A stretch of 64,000 bases of DNA from Inonotus obliquus (Eukaryota > Basidiomycota > Agaricomycetes > Hymenochaetales > Hymenochaetaceae). The notes beneath the pieces are model-generated. The model saw only the letters and a list, made by a program, of their open reading frames with translations. It ran no database searches and was not told the DNA's origin. Each line of letters opens with the position of its first letter. Positions within the stretch are counted from its first letter, which is position 1. A program made the position numbers and the translations under genes. The stretch spans positions 1,550,001 to 1,614,000 of the forward strand of contig JAJHTX010000003.1 in assembly GCA_032164295.1 (NCBI GenBank), read 5' to 3'. Below are positions 1-10,269 of this stretch, one piece after another.

Positions 1-127
1 GCTGGTATTATTGGCTGTTGCAGTGCTCGTGTAACCGCATTCAACCTTTCCTGTATCCAATTCATATTGGAGTTACTTCGGTTATCAATCAGGCTTAGTA
101 ATAGTGAATTGTATTGCTTTTCTAACA
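1..127 (-). mobile_element. right end of an LTR-like element (partial, runs off the window)
   Basis: This stretch is about 90% identical by eye to 9050-9176, and both copies stop at the same CTAACA terminus. After that point the flanks differ (CCAACC here, GAACAC at the other copy). Two copies with different flanks and a common end place the element boundary at 127. The segment includes the 5' end of a minus-strand reading frame that is complete in the second copy (8575-9114). The rest lies outside the window. Confidence 0.75.
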
Positions 128-857
128 CCAACCAACCTGGTTGGGATCTGCCGTGATACCTATGACAAATCCGCCTTCATCCAGATGGAAGGACACGTTC
201 TTGCTACCATTCAGTGAACGTTGGATCATCCAACCGCAGAAGCTTGGCTTCGGTTCTATTGCTGTAGCTCGTCTGGAGAGAGTACAAAGGTTCAGCATGT
301 TGCAAGATTTCTCATGGAAGTTACCCTTTTCTATCACAACTTCATCAAATTCTCGCCTTTCGCTATCGCCTTCGCATCGCTCATACTTGCACATCACGTT
401 TGCCAAAAACCCTAACAGATTTATGATGAGCCCGACATGATTAACTCCGTCCTGGGTATTTACACAAGTCGGGACGGATACTCGTCCTTAATCTTGCATG
501 CAATTGTTTAGACTTGCTATGCGGGCTCAAAAGACTCATGACATTGGAGCGTATCAATGAGAGCGGCGAAGTCAGACGGCTGGCCGTTCTTCCGAACATA
601 CAGGAAGTCTGGATCGATTTGTGGAGTCAGAAGAGAATTATTGGTGGAGTCAGAAGAGAATTATTGTGTACGGTGCTTTGATCATTTCTGGAAAGAAGGA
701 AATTCCATCTGTTTGACGGAAGTTTACCTAGATTCTATGAGCAGCTCTTGGGGGGGACTTACACCAAAGAAGCAACAGAATGAACAAGCACATTGTGGCG
801 CTAGATTAGATGGCGGTGAAAGTGGTGAGGATGGCTTCTACTCATCGCCCACTCACC
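128..857. other. gene-poor stretch, possible gene remnant
   Basis: A minus-strand frame is open over about 128-406 and reads like protein, but it has no credible start, domain or splice pattern. It is cut on one side by the element ending at 127. It may be the remnant of a gene that element hit. No other coding or RNA signal was found between 410 and 857. Confidence 0.3.
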
Positions 858-923
858 GCCCTCCTATCGCCCTCCCATTGCCCTCCCATTGCCCTCTCAT
901 TGCTCTCCCATTGCCCTCCCATT
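858..923 (+). repeat. 11-bp tandem repeat, six units
   Basis: Six consecutive 11-nt units of consensus GCCCTCCCATT, three of them with one or two substitutions. The run then degrades into GCCCGCTCC. Length is exactly 6 x 11 nt. Confidence 0.85.
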
Positions 924-944
924 GCCCGCTCCATATCTACCTGG

Positions 945-1080
945 ACGACACTTATAATATGAACCAGGATGATATTCTATTGTATATTTTAAATATCAGC
1001 CAAGTAGATATACTAATTTATATTTAAAATATTGCCAAGTAGATATCCTAATCGATATATAAAATATAAGGCTATCAATA
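945..1080. repeat. AT-rich degenerate repeat, left half
   Basis: Several degenerate copies of a palindromic core like ATATTTTAAATATC, spaced about 30-40 nt. The same core resumes at 1547-1675 on the far side of the TIR element at 1081-1546. The two halves therefore look like one repeat tract split by an insertion. Confidence 0.6.
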
Positions 1081-1546
1081 TTTACAGTGATTCCGGAAAA
1101 CCTTGTCTGAGGGGAGCTTTTTTTCTTTTTCTTTGTGTGTCTGACCAAAAAGGAAGATCTGTCTGAAAGTAGTTACCCTTATCTCTGGATGATAAAGTGT
1201 GATCAGTGTATGTCTCTGTGCATGCCTGGGGGCCTGGAGGTACCACTACCCACTAACACAAATGACCCCCCCCTAAGCCCTCTGAGCCCCTTCCAGCATC
1301 ACTATCTTCCATCATAGAATTTGAGAACACACAGAACAACTGAAAGAGAAGGGAGGGGAGGGAGGGAGGAACTGAGAGGGGATGCAAACAGATGCCCTTG
1401 GTCATGTGGTGGACACCTGCTGATCACACCTTACCATCCGGGGATAGGGGCTACTACTTTCGGATGGATTTTCCTTTTTGGTCAGACACACACAAAAAAA
1501 AGAAAAAAGCACCTCTCGGACAAGGTTTTCCGGAATCACTGTAAAA
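1081..1546. mobile_element. 0.46-kb non-autonomous TIR element (MITE-like)
   Basis: The left end reads TTTACAGTGATTCCGGAAAA. The reverse complement of the right end reads TTTTACAGTGATTCCGG and stays alignable inward for over 100 nt, including a poly-T tract and TGTGTCTGACCAAAAAGGA. A TA dinucleotide abuts each end (1079-1080, 1547-1548), which would fit a Tc1/mariner-type target, although the ends differ by one T. No transposase frame is present. Confidence 0.7.
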
Positions 1547-1680
1547 TATCAGAGTGAAGTTGATATGCAAATCGACATTTAAAATATCGACACGTGGTTT
1601 ATATTTAAAATATCTTGCGGGTCGATATGCTTACCAGCATTTAAAATGACGGCAAAAAATATATTTAAAATTCCAACCTC
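1547..1680. repeat. AT-rich degenerate repeat, right half
   Basis: Continues the ATTTAAAATATC-type cores seen at 945-1080, with at least four cores. No coding potential. Confidence 0.55.
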
Positions 1681-2013
1681 ACCTCCATCCTGATTTGCCC
1701 GCCGTGACTAGCTTAACAATATATCATTTGTAAATAATAATGGCTTGTCACCATGTACATGTAAGCAGGCACATGCACTTCCAGTTTTAAAGCTAACTAA
1801 CCTAAAGGAAATTCAAAAATACTTGAACGAGAAACGAAAAAACTACCTCTCATATTTCAGAATTGAAACCTGAAAAGATAACCCCTCATCCTCATCTGAA
1901 AGCAAAAGCCCCATACCAAGGAAAACGTCACACGCAAATGTGCACATACAAAAACCTCAGCTCATGGCGGCTTGAATAAGTCGATCAGACATTTAATCGA
2001 CGGAAGGATGTTG
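1681..2013. other. non-coding flank of the LINE 3' end
   Basis: No supported gene. It contains a 15-bp sequence, ATAATAATGGCTTGT (1734-1748), that recurs exactly at 14655-14669 near the LINE 5' end; see findings. Confidence 0.4.
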
Positions 2014-2021
2014 TTGAACCG
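2014..2021 (+). repeat. putative LINE target-site duplication, 3' side
   Basis: TTGAACCG directly abuts the point where the two LINE 3' UTR copies in this window stop matching (GCACATTTA on the LINE strand). The same 8-mer occurs at 14726-14733, just beyond the ORF1 start. Confidence 0.5.
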
Positions 2022-4360
2022 GTAAATGTGCGAGATCGCGTCCAGTACCGAAATACCGAGACGAGAGGTGTATGGTTTTAAGTGGGGGAGGGCTAATACG
2101 TGCAGGTACTTAACCAGTATGCTCACAGTACTTGTTGTCTATGAAATGGGGGAGTGAATGGATGGGCCAGAAGCGAAGAGTATGTGATTCTGGTATGAAA
2201 AGGACAGTTTAGAACGTGGGAAAAACTTCGGTACAGGTTGGTATTGGGGAGTGGCAATCTCCAAGTGCCGCGCGAGCCCCCTTTTTTTCAAGCGGAGTTG
2301 TAACATCTACCATATATGGTAAGAAACAGCGATCCATATTTACCGCCTTTCGATTCAATGTACCAATCCTTCATGAGACCAGATAATTAGCATTTTATGA
2401 GAAATATACCAGAGAATTAAATAAAGACATTCACTTGATATGATACTAGACAAATTAAGACAAAAATGAGCATACATAGCATGTTTTATTGTAGATTATT
2501 ACCGGTCAACAGTACTCATGGTCTTGAACAAGGTCTTTGGTGATGTTGCTGGTTATTCATTTGTATACACAGTGACTTTCTAATATGAATATATCAGAAG
2601 CATACTATCTGCTGTATTTTAAAGCTTGCTATACTGATTCCTTGATGTAGATGGTGTCACTGTATGCATCTCTGAGAAAGACTAAGATAAGCACTATGCA
2701 GTATCATTGATGGCATTTTTGGAGCTTGTACAGGTACCATGGTATATTTACTTGATTTATCAAATGAATTTTGTGCTTGCAGACATTTTGCAATATTTTC
2801 TTGCATTATTGCTCTTTTGCTGGTTCGTGCACCCATACAAATGCAATGTCACGTGACAGAGTTTTCCTTTATTCGGTGAGATTCAATGCACTCTTCGAAC
2901 ACTCAGAACTCAGTGAATTTCTCAACGATTTCCATGTAAATGTACGAATCGCATTGTTTCATGACTATCTTCATTTTGTTGAGAAAAAATTTTCAAGAAA
3001 TTATCTAGTTCCTTAGATATGACCTAAAACTATACAATATCTCGGCGGATTTTAGTAAAAGTCAATTTCTTTTTTGAAGATATTGGTCTAAAGACATCAA
3101 AGACATGATATACACACTTAATACTAGTGATCTTTGTGATGTGGGAGGGTTACATGGAGTCGAATGTGTCTCTCAAAAACCGGTCATCGCTTATGCTTAA
3201 GCGAGCTCCGGCACGACGCGGCATAGACCGTGAGAACGGTTGTTTTTTTGATAGGGATTGCCACTCCCCATTGGTATGAGAGAGAACGTAGCAAAACAAG
3301 AGTCTAATACCATGGGAAAAACCTCGGTACAGGTCGGTACAGAAGCAAAGGGGTCGGTACGTGGAGGTATGTTGTCAATTGAAAAGGTCAGTACTGAAAC
3401 AAAAGGATAATGTGCAGAATACAAAGGATAACAAAAGGTCGGTACCATGGGAAAAATGTCGGTACATGTCGGTACTGCAAGAAAACAGCTAGCACGGGGT
3501 GGTATAGCAAGAAACTGAATGGGAGAGACTGGTGGATGAAGAAGCCAACTGGACTGGGAAGCAAACCTGAGCCCTCATACGGGAGGCTAACTCTGAAGGT
3601 TCACTTGAGATGGAACTGGGATGGGACTGGGACAGAAATCGAGACAAGACTGAGACGGAACTGAGAAGGGGGTGAGAAAACCCGAGCCCTCACGCTAGAG
3701 GCTAGCTCCTAAGATTACCTGGAGAGCTACTACGTATAGGAGGAGATATTTATACTACTGTACCATAGTTAGCTTATAAGTCCAAAAGGAGAAAGTAAAA
3801 AGGAAGATCAAAACAAAGAAAAATGTCATAAGAAGAATGAATACAGTAGAGCCATCAGGTGGACAACAAGAAAGGGTTAGGTAGGACAAGATACTAATGA
3901 AAACGCAACATATAGTACCCCTGGATGAAAAGTCCTCAGGACAAGAGATTTGAGCCCCTGCCAATTGATACCGATGCTGTTCCTGGTACTACCGGACCTG
4001 AAAACCTTAACGGATACTAACCCTGAGCTTCCCCAAAGAACCGGCATGCATAGTCCAACCATCAGGAATGAATACCAGAGAGGGAGACGTCCGATCCATG
4101 TCATGAGGGCATGTTGAATTGTCAATTTGTCTCGGTACCGGGTTTCTCGGCACTCAGTACTCTCGGTATTCTCGGTACCAGGTTTCTTGGCGCTCGGTAC
4201 CGGTACTCTCGGCATTCGGTATCTTGAGAAATGGGACCGACGGTTTCTCTAGGTGTGCTGGTGGATACTGGAAGTTGTAGATGGGACCGTACCGTAGCAT
4301 GGGGTAAGTGTAGAATGGGATACCGGGGTCAATACCGAGCTCAGCCACACATAGTTCTCT
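2022..4360 (-). repeat. LINE 3' UTR (split by the 2245-3270 element)
   Basis: Non-coding sequence after the ORF2 stop, rich in GGTACCG/GTCGGTAC motifs. It is alignable, inverted, to 11316-12589 along its whole length, by eye about 80-90%. A TATA-like AGTATAAATATCTCC lies in both copies (about 3745-3760 here on the minus strand). The match to the second copy starts at the ORF2 stop codon, which shows that this is the LINE's own 3' UTR and not an unrelated LTR. Confidence 0.7.
2245..3270. mobile_element. 1.03-kb TIR element with 7-bp target duplication
   Basis: Termini are TGGGGAGTGGCAATC (2245-2259) and its reverse complement (3256-3270). TTGGTAT is duplicated exactly at 2238-2244 and 3271-3277. 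The interior is AT-rich and has no convincing transposase; the longest frame is under 85 codons. The 7-bp duplication and 15-bp TIR suggest a cut-and-paste DNA transposon derivative, perhaps hAT-related, but the superfamily is not settled. It interrupts the LINE 3' UTR. Confidence 0.85.
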
Positions 4361-5694
4361 TCACCGGTGAAACCAGTCCAACATCTGGGTGTTCAGAAAG
4401 CTATCCCAGCCTTGTGGGCATTCGAGGAGACAGTGTCTAGCCGAATCTAGGACGCCGCATGTTGTGCAGTCTGCGTTCTCTTCATAGAGGCGTGATAAAA
4501 ATTCTCCCACTGCCGGGACCCCAGCCAGGAGCCATAAAGCAGTGGTTTCTCCTTCGCAAGACATGTTCGCATAAGTAACATGTACGGGGATGGGTCGTAG
4601 ATGTTGGAGTAAACGCCTCTGAGATGGCATCTCGATCGAGTGGTGGTAAGCAGTTCGCGCTGCCACCAGTAGTTCATGCCATGCCATAATTGTAGCAGCC
4701 CACGTGGAATCCTTGACCCCGTCCACAGACGCGGCTGGGAATAGGATATACTCATCATCCTCCAGAGGGGGTTTGACGGAGAACGCTCGAGGAGGGAGCA
4801 CTCGAAATGAGAACTGGGTGTTTGACACATTCATCGAGCTCGTGAGCTGTCTGATGATTGTGTGCACCGCAGACAGAAGATCCAATCAGTACTCTACTGA
4901 AAGGAAAACTCGAATACAAATAAATCTAACGTCCGTGAACGGGTGAGTCAAAAACTGAAACATAAACTTGGAAAGGGAAACCAGAATTAAAGAAAAGGAA
5001 TCCAAATCCTCTATGGCTTGAAAAGCGACCTGCTTCTCCAGCAGACCATTACCACTGTCTGACCATATCTCCACCCTCCTTGGTCTTTCCGACGAGAAAA
5101 CCCACACCTTAGGTCCCAGTTCCCATGCCTGATAATCCAACACTTGTGCCCGATGCCACGCGGACCGATGTTTTGGACTCAGAAAGTATGTAATGGGGAT
5201 TATAGGTTGCCAAATGATACTTTGCCAATAAGCCTCCCTAATCGGAGGGGATCCCAGCTTGCTAGCCTTGATCCTTGCATTCTGAGTTTCTGCTGTGTAG
5301 GCCAGCATAAGTGCTATTGGAGGCATGCCCGCCAAGACCTCCATAATGTCCGTCCTCGTGACCGGTAACCAAGCGCCCAGGTCTAACAGTGCATGCCTGT
5401 GTATTCCTTCAAACTGGGTAACCAGGTCTGGTTGCTGAGTCATCCAGATAGGCGCTCCCCATGCCAAGACCGGGACTAATACATTCTGGTAGTAGCACCT
5501 CATCGCTTTGAGTCGCACGCCTATTGTGCATCCCGTTATCCACCGCAGCGTGCTCCACGTGTGCTTTGCAGCATTTACCCTTGACACTACATGAGGTAGG
5601 AAACTCCCCGTCCGTGACATTTCTATGCCCAGCCATTTTAGCACCAGGCCAACTCATTCCACCTGCATGCCCCCAACATTTAGGGGAACACCTA
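4361..5694 (-). pseudogene. LINE ORF2, C-terminal part (RT thumb to CCHC)
   Basis: On the minus strand a frame from about 5644 continues the RT after the YMDD box (motif LGIEMSRTGSFLPHV) into a connection region with an IWSDSG motif that may mark a degenerate RNase H start. The frame is then disturbed near 4890-5000. It resumes at 4885 and ends with CTTCGVLDSARHCLLEC (C-x2-C-x7-H-x4-C), the zinc-binding motif common at LINE ORF2 C-termini, and a TGA at 4361-4363. In-frame stops near 5660 show that it is inactive. Confidence 0.75.
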
Positions 5695-5699
5695 TAATC

Positions 5700-6143
5700 T
5701 GTTAGGACTTGAACTTTTCCTTCTTGCTCTGCTTACTTAATTCCTTATTTGTCATCTTCCTTTTCCATATATGCTTACTCATCCTTATTATTCATCTTGC
5801 TTAGTCGCTCTTTACCAGAACGTTCCGTAATATTCTATTTTCCTTTCTTACTAATATTCTTCTTAGAGTAATATCTTCCCATGTCTGGTGTGTATATAAG
5901 TAGATAGTCTGACTCATTTGTACCCCGTCTCACTATTCTTCTTACCACCACCATCCCTTAGGTATTTACTCATTGTTTGTACTAACTTAAATATATTCTT
6001 CTTACCACCACCATCCCTTAGCCTGCGTGGTCGTCTCCATTGTTGTACAAGTCTTCGATGTTTGAGGCAGCGTACCCTAAGCTCTGGTGTGAGAGACCCC
6101 GACTCCATTCGAGTACCCCCCGAACCCGTCGTTTCGCATAACA
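5700..6143 (+). mobile_element. solo LTR, copy 1
   Basis: The 444-bp sequence begins TGTTAGG and ends CATAACA (TGTTA/TAACA inverted termini). TAATC is duplicated exactly at 5695-5699 and 6144-6148. It carries about one and a half copies of a 59-bp tandem unit containing TACCACCACCATCCCTTAG. It is inserted in the RT frame of the LINE, and joining the flanks restores one continuous RT reading frame. No internal retroelement region is present, so it is a solo LTR left by LTR-LTR recombination. Confidence 0.93.
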
Positions 6144-6148
6144 TAATC

Positions 6149-7088
6149 CGTCCTCCGTCCCCCTTAACGATTCCTTTTATTGAACCTACATTGATGTGTA
6201 GTCCTATCCTTGTCATCGCCTCATCAACCGCTGCAAGGCTGGTTTGTGTTGCATGGAGGATATTGTATGTGTTTCATCCTCTCGTGAGCATTAGGCCATC
6301 GTCCATGTAGAAGAACAGCTGCTAATCCAAGTGTCGAAGAGCAACATTTGCCGCAATGTTTGCCAAAACTGGTGACATAGGGGATCCCTGGGGAACACCA
6401 ATGTTTGGTTTAATGAACCACTGGGATTGTTGGCCATTGAACGAGAAGGCAATAGTCCTGTCTTCCATGAAATAGGCTATGAGATTAGTCCATGACTGCA
6501 GGACGCCTAGCTCATCCAGTCCCTGCCTCAGGACCTCCGGCCTAACGTTGTTGAAGAAGCCCTGTATGTCGAAACCCACAAGTGTATACGTGAGTTTGTT
6601 GTCCTGAAACGTGTCTATAAGAGCATGCCATGCCATGATTACTGACGCGCCTCTCCTACTGCTGAATTGCCTCTTGTCAAACCGCGGACTTTTGTAGATG
6701 AGTTCTTGCAGGCATGCTGCTATCACCCTCTCAAAGAGTTTTGCGAGGACTTCCTCCACACATATAGGCTGATATGCCCTCGGCGTGTCTACCAGGTATG
6801 GTTTGGGTTTACGCACCATCACCACCACTGACTTCTTCATCTCCTGAGGAAAAGTCTCCGTGCGTATCATTCCATTGAAGAGCCGCGTGAAGCATCCAAT
6901 ATGTTGCCGGACCACTCTGCTAAGGGCGTGAAAGGTCATACCAGATGGGCCCAGTGCGCTATTAGGTGGCATGCCTCCCAGTGCGATGAGAACTTCGCTT
7001 TCCGTGATAGCCCGCTGAGCCCCCACCGAAGTTAGGTGGTATACTGTCGGGTTGTCTCGTCTCTCAGGGAAGTAGTGTTGGCAGAACG
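6149..7088 (-). pseudogene. LINE ORF2, reverse transcriptase core
   Basis: Conserved RT blocks are readable on the minus strand in order: ALGPSGMTF, the VRKPKP block, RAYQPICVEEVLAKLFERVI, the catalytic FDIQGFFNNV, GVPQGSPMSPVLANI, and then FYMDD (about 6309-6325). A TAG stop lies three codons before the YMDD box, so the copy is inactive. The upstream end is cut by the 7089-9176 element and the downstream end by the solo LTR at 5700-6143. Confidence 0.9.
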
Positions 7089-8028
7089 TGTTAGTTTGGA
7101 GGCGCTGATCTGGTAGGATCGGCATCTAGATCTGGTTGTTACCTCGAAAGAGGGGTTAGTCCAAATCCAATATGTTACTATAGCTGTAGAATCAATAGCC
7201 ACCTTAGGGGATGTGTTAAGCTCTGTCTTAAAACAACTATTGACCAACTTCTGTAACTTTCAGTCTAATACTATTATCGTAATGTTAGTTATACTGACAA
7301 CTAAGTGATGACCTTAACTATCTGTACTAACACTTGTTGGACACGATAAGAGAGGTATGAGAGGTTGATAGTTACCACACTTTGATCAATTAGCACTCAG
7401 GTTGACGATAGGGAGAGACAGTCTAGCTGCAATCCGTATTTTACCTAAGCTTCAACTCACACTGTTGATTAGCTAAGGAGGGTCACTCTCAAGTACTTCT
7501 TAGGTTCTCAGTATGTAAGATTGTTTATCGATCAACTGGAGACTTTCTGTGAGGTTTACTCTGAGTCTCTGGACTTGGATTAAACTGCTGGGTCGGCCCT
7601 ACGATGACCTCCTATTTATACTATTTTACATGCCTGCCTAGTATAGGAATTATAGACTGTTGGTCCGTTCGCCACATTGTATCTACTTTCAGACCTAGTC
7701 ATACTCGATGCTAACTGCCTTGCATTGCTTTATGACTTGTTCATATCAGTTCCGGTCATATCTGTTTCCTTATGACTCTAACTACCTTATGTCATATTCC
7801 TATTACCTTCCAGTCCTGTCCTTAGTAATCTATCTCCTTCCACCTAGCTTCGTTCTGCTTACCCATCTTTAATGGTGTATTATGCTGTCGAGATCCATAA
7901 CATGTGATCAGTGTTGAGGCTGTCGACCTTGTGCCATATATGGTAATGTTTGGGTCACGTGCCATATGGGTGTCTGCATCGGCTCTGTCTGTGTTCCTAC
8001 ACTTCGCCATCTTGGTAATGCTATTGCC

Positions 8029-8489
8029 TGTTATGCGAAACGACAGGTTCAGGGGTACTCGAACGGAGTCGGGGTCTCTCACACCAGAGCTTAGGGTATG
8101 CTGCCTCAAATGTCGAAGACTTGTACAACGACGGAGACGATCATGCAGGCTAAGGGATGGTGGTGGTAAGAAGATATATTAAAGTTAGTACAGATAATAA
8201 GTAAATGCCTAAGGGATGGTGGTGGTAAGAAGATATATTAAAGTTAGTACAGATAATAAGTAAATGCCTAAGGGATGGTGGTGGTAAGAAGAATAGTGAG
8301 ACGGGGTACAAATGAGTCAGACTATCTACTTATATACACACCAGACATGGGAAGATATTACTCTAAGAAGAATATTAGTAAGAAAGAAAAATAGAATGTT
8401 ACGGAACGTTCCGGTAAAGAGCGACTAAGCAAGATGAATAATAAGGAATTAAGTAAGCAGAGCAAGAAGGAAAAGTTCAAGTCCTAACA
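8029..8489 (-). mobile_element. solo LTR, copy 2
   Basis: It is the inverted copy of the 5700-6143 LTR, 461 bp, beginning TGTTATGCG and ending TCCTAACA. TTGCC is duplicated exactly at 8024-8028 and 8490-8494. Relative to copy 1 it lacks about 41 bp near the U3 start and has one extra unit of the 59-bp tandem repeat (about 8150-8290). It is nested inside the 7089-9176 element, so it inserted after that element. Confidence 0.93.
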
Positions 8490-8574
8490 TTGCCCTAGGT
8501 GTGTTGATATTATTAATCACTTGCTGCACTCTAGTGTATCCTGGTGCTACTGCTATATCTGCTAGTGATCTGCC

Positions 8575-9114
8575 TCAGATTCCTTTGATCCTTATTATTC
8601 CTCCATGTTGGTCTTCCTTTACTTCTACAACTGTTCTTCCTCCTGTCAGTAATTGCTTAAGCCTTTGGACTAGATACTCGGTCCACTTATAGGCTGACTC
8701 TCTTGCTATACCTTCGGGTTCGTTCCTGTATGGAATGTCGATGTCAAGTACTGCTACATCGCATTGGTGATTGTTTTCTTCTGAAGCAACGTTCCTTATT
8801 CCTATTGCCATTAGGAAGTAATGATTATCATATGAGAGTACTCTGACTTCTCGTTCATAAGCTTTCTGTATAGCTGTATTCGGTCCGTAGTTCATTATGA
8901 TAAATCGTCTCCTAATCATGATATCCGACTGTCCTTTAATTATTGCTGAGTATGTTATTTCCTTCAGTATCTCTCGGAGTAGCTTCTCTACTATCTCGTG
9001 TGCTGGTCTACATATACTACAATACTGTAACACTCCTGGTCTTGGTGTTGCTGGTATTATTGGCTGTTGTAGTGCTCGTGTAACCGCATTCAACCTTTCC
9101 TGTATCCAATTCAT
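8575..9114 (-). CDS. 179-residue protein of unknown function inside the LTR-like element
   Basis: The uninterrupted frame begins MNWIQERLNAV and ends IIRIKGI. It has an internal CSICRPAHE stretch and a C-terminal segment with alternating charged and beta-like residues. I recognise no domain. The start lies 62 nt inside the element's left end on its own strand, and the same 5' region is present in the copy at 1-127, so the frame belongs to the element. It could be an accessory ORF of the retroelement or a captured host fragment. Expression is unknown. Confidence 0.5.
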   Translation of the reverse strand: MNWIQERLNAVTRALQQPIIPATPRPGVLQYCSICRPAHEIVEKLLREILKEITYSAIIKGQSDIMIRRRFIIMNYGPNTAIQKAYEREVRVLSYDNHYFLMAIGIRNVASEENNHQCDVAVLDIDIPYRNEPEGIARESAYKWTEYLVQRLKQLLTGGRTVVEVKEDQHGGIIRIKGI

Positions 9115-9176
9115 ATTGGGATCGCTTTGGTTATTAATCAGACTTAGTAATAGTGAATTGTATTGCTTTTCTAACA

Positions 9177-10269
9177 GAACACTTGTGCTATTTCAATGTG
9201 TCGGACTGCTCAAAAGGGAACCGTCAGAGTTGGGATATTAACCCTTCTCCATGGCAGGGCCATCCTGTGATACGACCATGGAGATGTGTTTCCCACCTCC
9301 TCCCATTGCTTATGGTACCATCTCTCCCTTTTGTCCCACAGCCAAAACAACAGGTCTGGAGAACCTTCCTTCACCCGCTGGTCACATTCCTCATCCCACC
9401 ATCACTCCTTCTTCTGCGATGTGGTCTCGTAAACCAAGGTGTTTGTAGCCCTTGCCGCACTTTCCCAAAACTGCATTGTCCATGCTGACACTTTGTCACC
9501 ATCCACGTATCCCTGGTCCCAAAAGCCCGCTGGTACCAAATACTCCAGCTCAGCTGCTCAGGCCTCGGCTTTGTCATTCGGAATGCCCATTCGGACCAAG
9601 CTCGCTCGGTTATACCATCCCGAGAAATCTGTCGTCATGACGCAATGTTGTCAGTTGACTCCGGTATTAGTAACGGCGCGCCATGATCGTTCTTGGGTCA
9701 TCAGCATATGTAATTTCCAGAGTTTCGTCTAACCATGACTCAAAGAAATTGGTGTGAATGTTGGTATTCAAGTTATTTACCGGGTAATCCAACCACGGGC
9801 CCGACGCATTCAAGTCTGCCCCGATGATTGTGTGATTGGGAAATCCTTGTTGAAATCATCTAGCAGTCATGGCCCACGTAGTGCGATGTGTGAGATGCAG
9901 GCAATACACCGAGAAAATGTGTAAATCCCCCATGTCTAAGTGTAACTCAGCGTGTACCATAGTTGATGGCGGGACGTCAGTATGTTGAGACCACCGAATG
10001 CCAGATGGAACTGCGATCACTACCCACAGCTCTTCACCCTGAGCTATGATCATTGTATACCCACTAAAGAGCAGCACCCCTAAGTCGGCAATCTCCTGCT
10101 CCCCCGTACTTCGCGCAATACCTACTGTCGAGTGAGGTACCTCCTGGATACACCACACATCTAGATCCCAAGCTGACAGAACCTGCTGCTGTAACTTAAG
10201 TTGAGCCATAAATAAGGCCATACGTGAACGTCCAGCGTTGTATGATACTACTTTCAGTTCACCCTTCAT
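9177..10269 (-). pseudogene. LINE ORF2, N-terminal APE-type endonuclease
   Basis: ORF2 starts with ATG at 10267-10269, right after the TAA of ORF1. Motifs of the apurinic-endonuclease fold follow: VVSYNAGRS near the N-terminus, WCIQEVP (catalytic Glu), a middle VYCLHL strand, and IIGADLNASGPWLD, equivalent to the GDFNA block. A WWDEEC motif typical of the endonuclease-RT linker lies near 9400. Several in-frame stops (near 9856, 9670 and 9220) make it inactive. The 7089-9176 element interrupts the linker. Confidence 0.85.

Larger units (their letters stand above)
7089..9176 (-). mobile_element. LTR-like element with internal ORF, itself carrying a nested solo LTR
   Basis: Ends are TGTTAG (7089) and CTAACA (9176), flanked by GAACG (7084-7088) and GAACA (9177-9181), a 4-of-5 match to a 5-bp duplication. 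The right end is confirmed by a second copy ending at 127. Removing it rejoins the LINE endonuclease-RT linker. Without the nested LTR it is about 1.62 kb. On the minus strand it has an ORF near its start and a TATAAATAGG box (about 7611-7620), so it resembles a very long LTR or a small non-autonomous LTR element. No gag/pol is visible. Confidence 0.65.
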
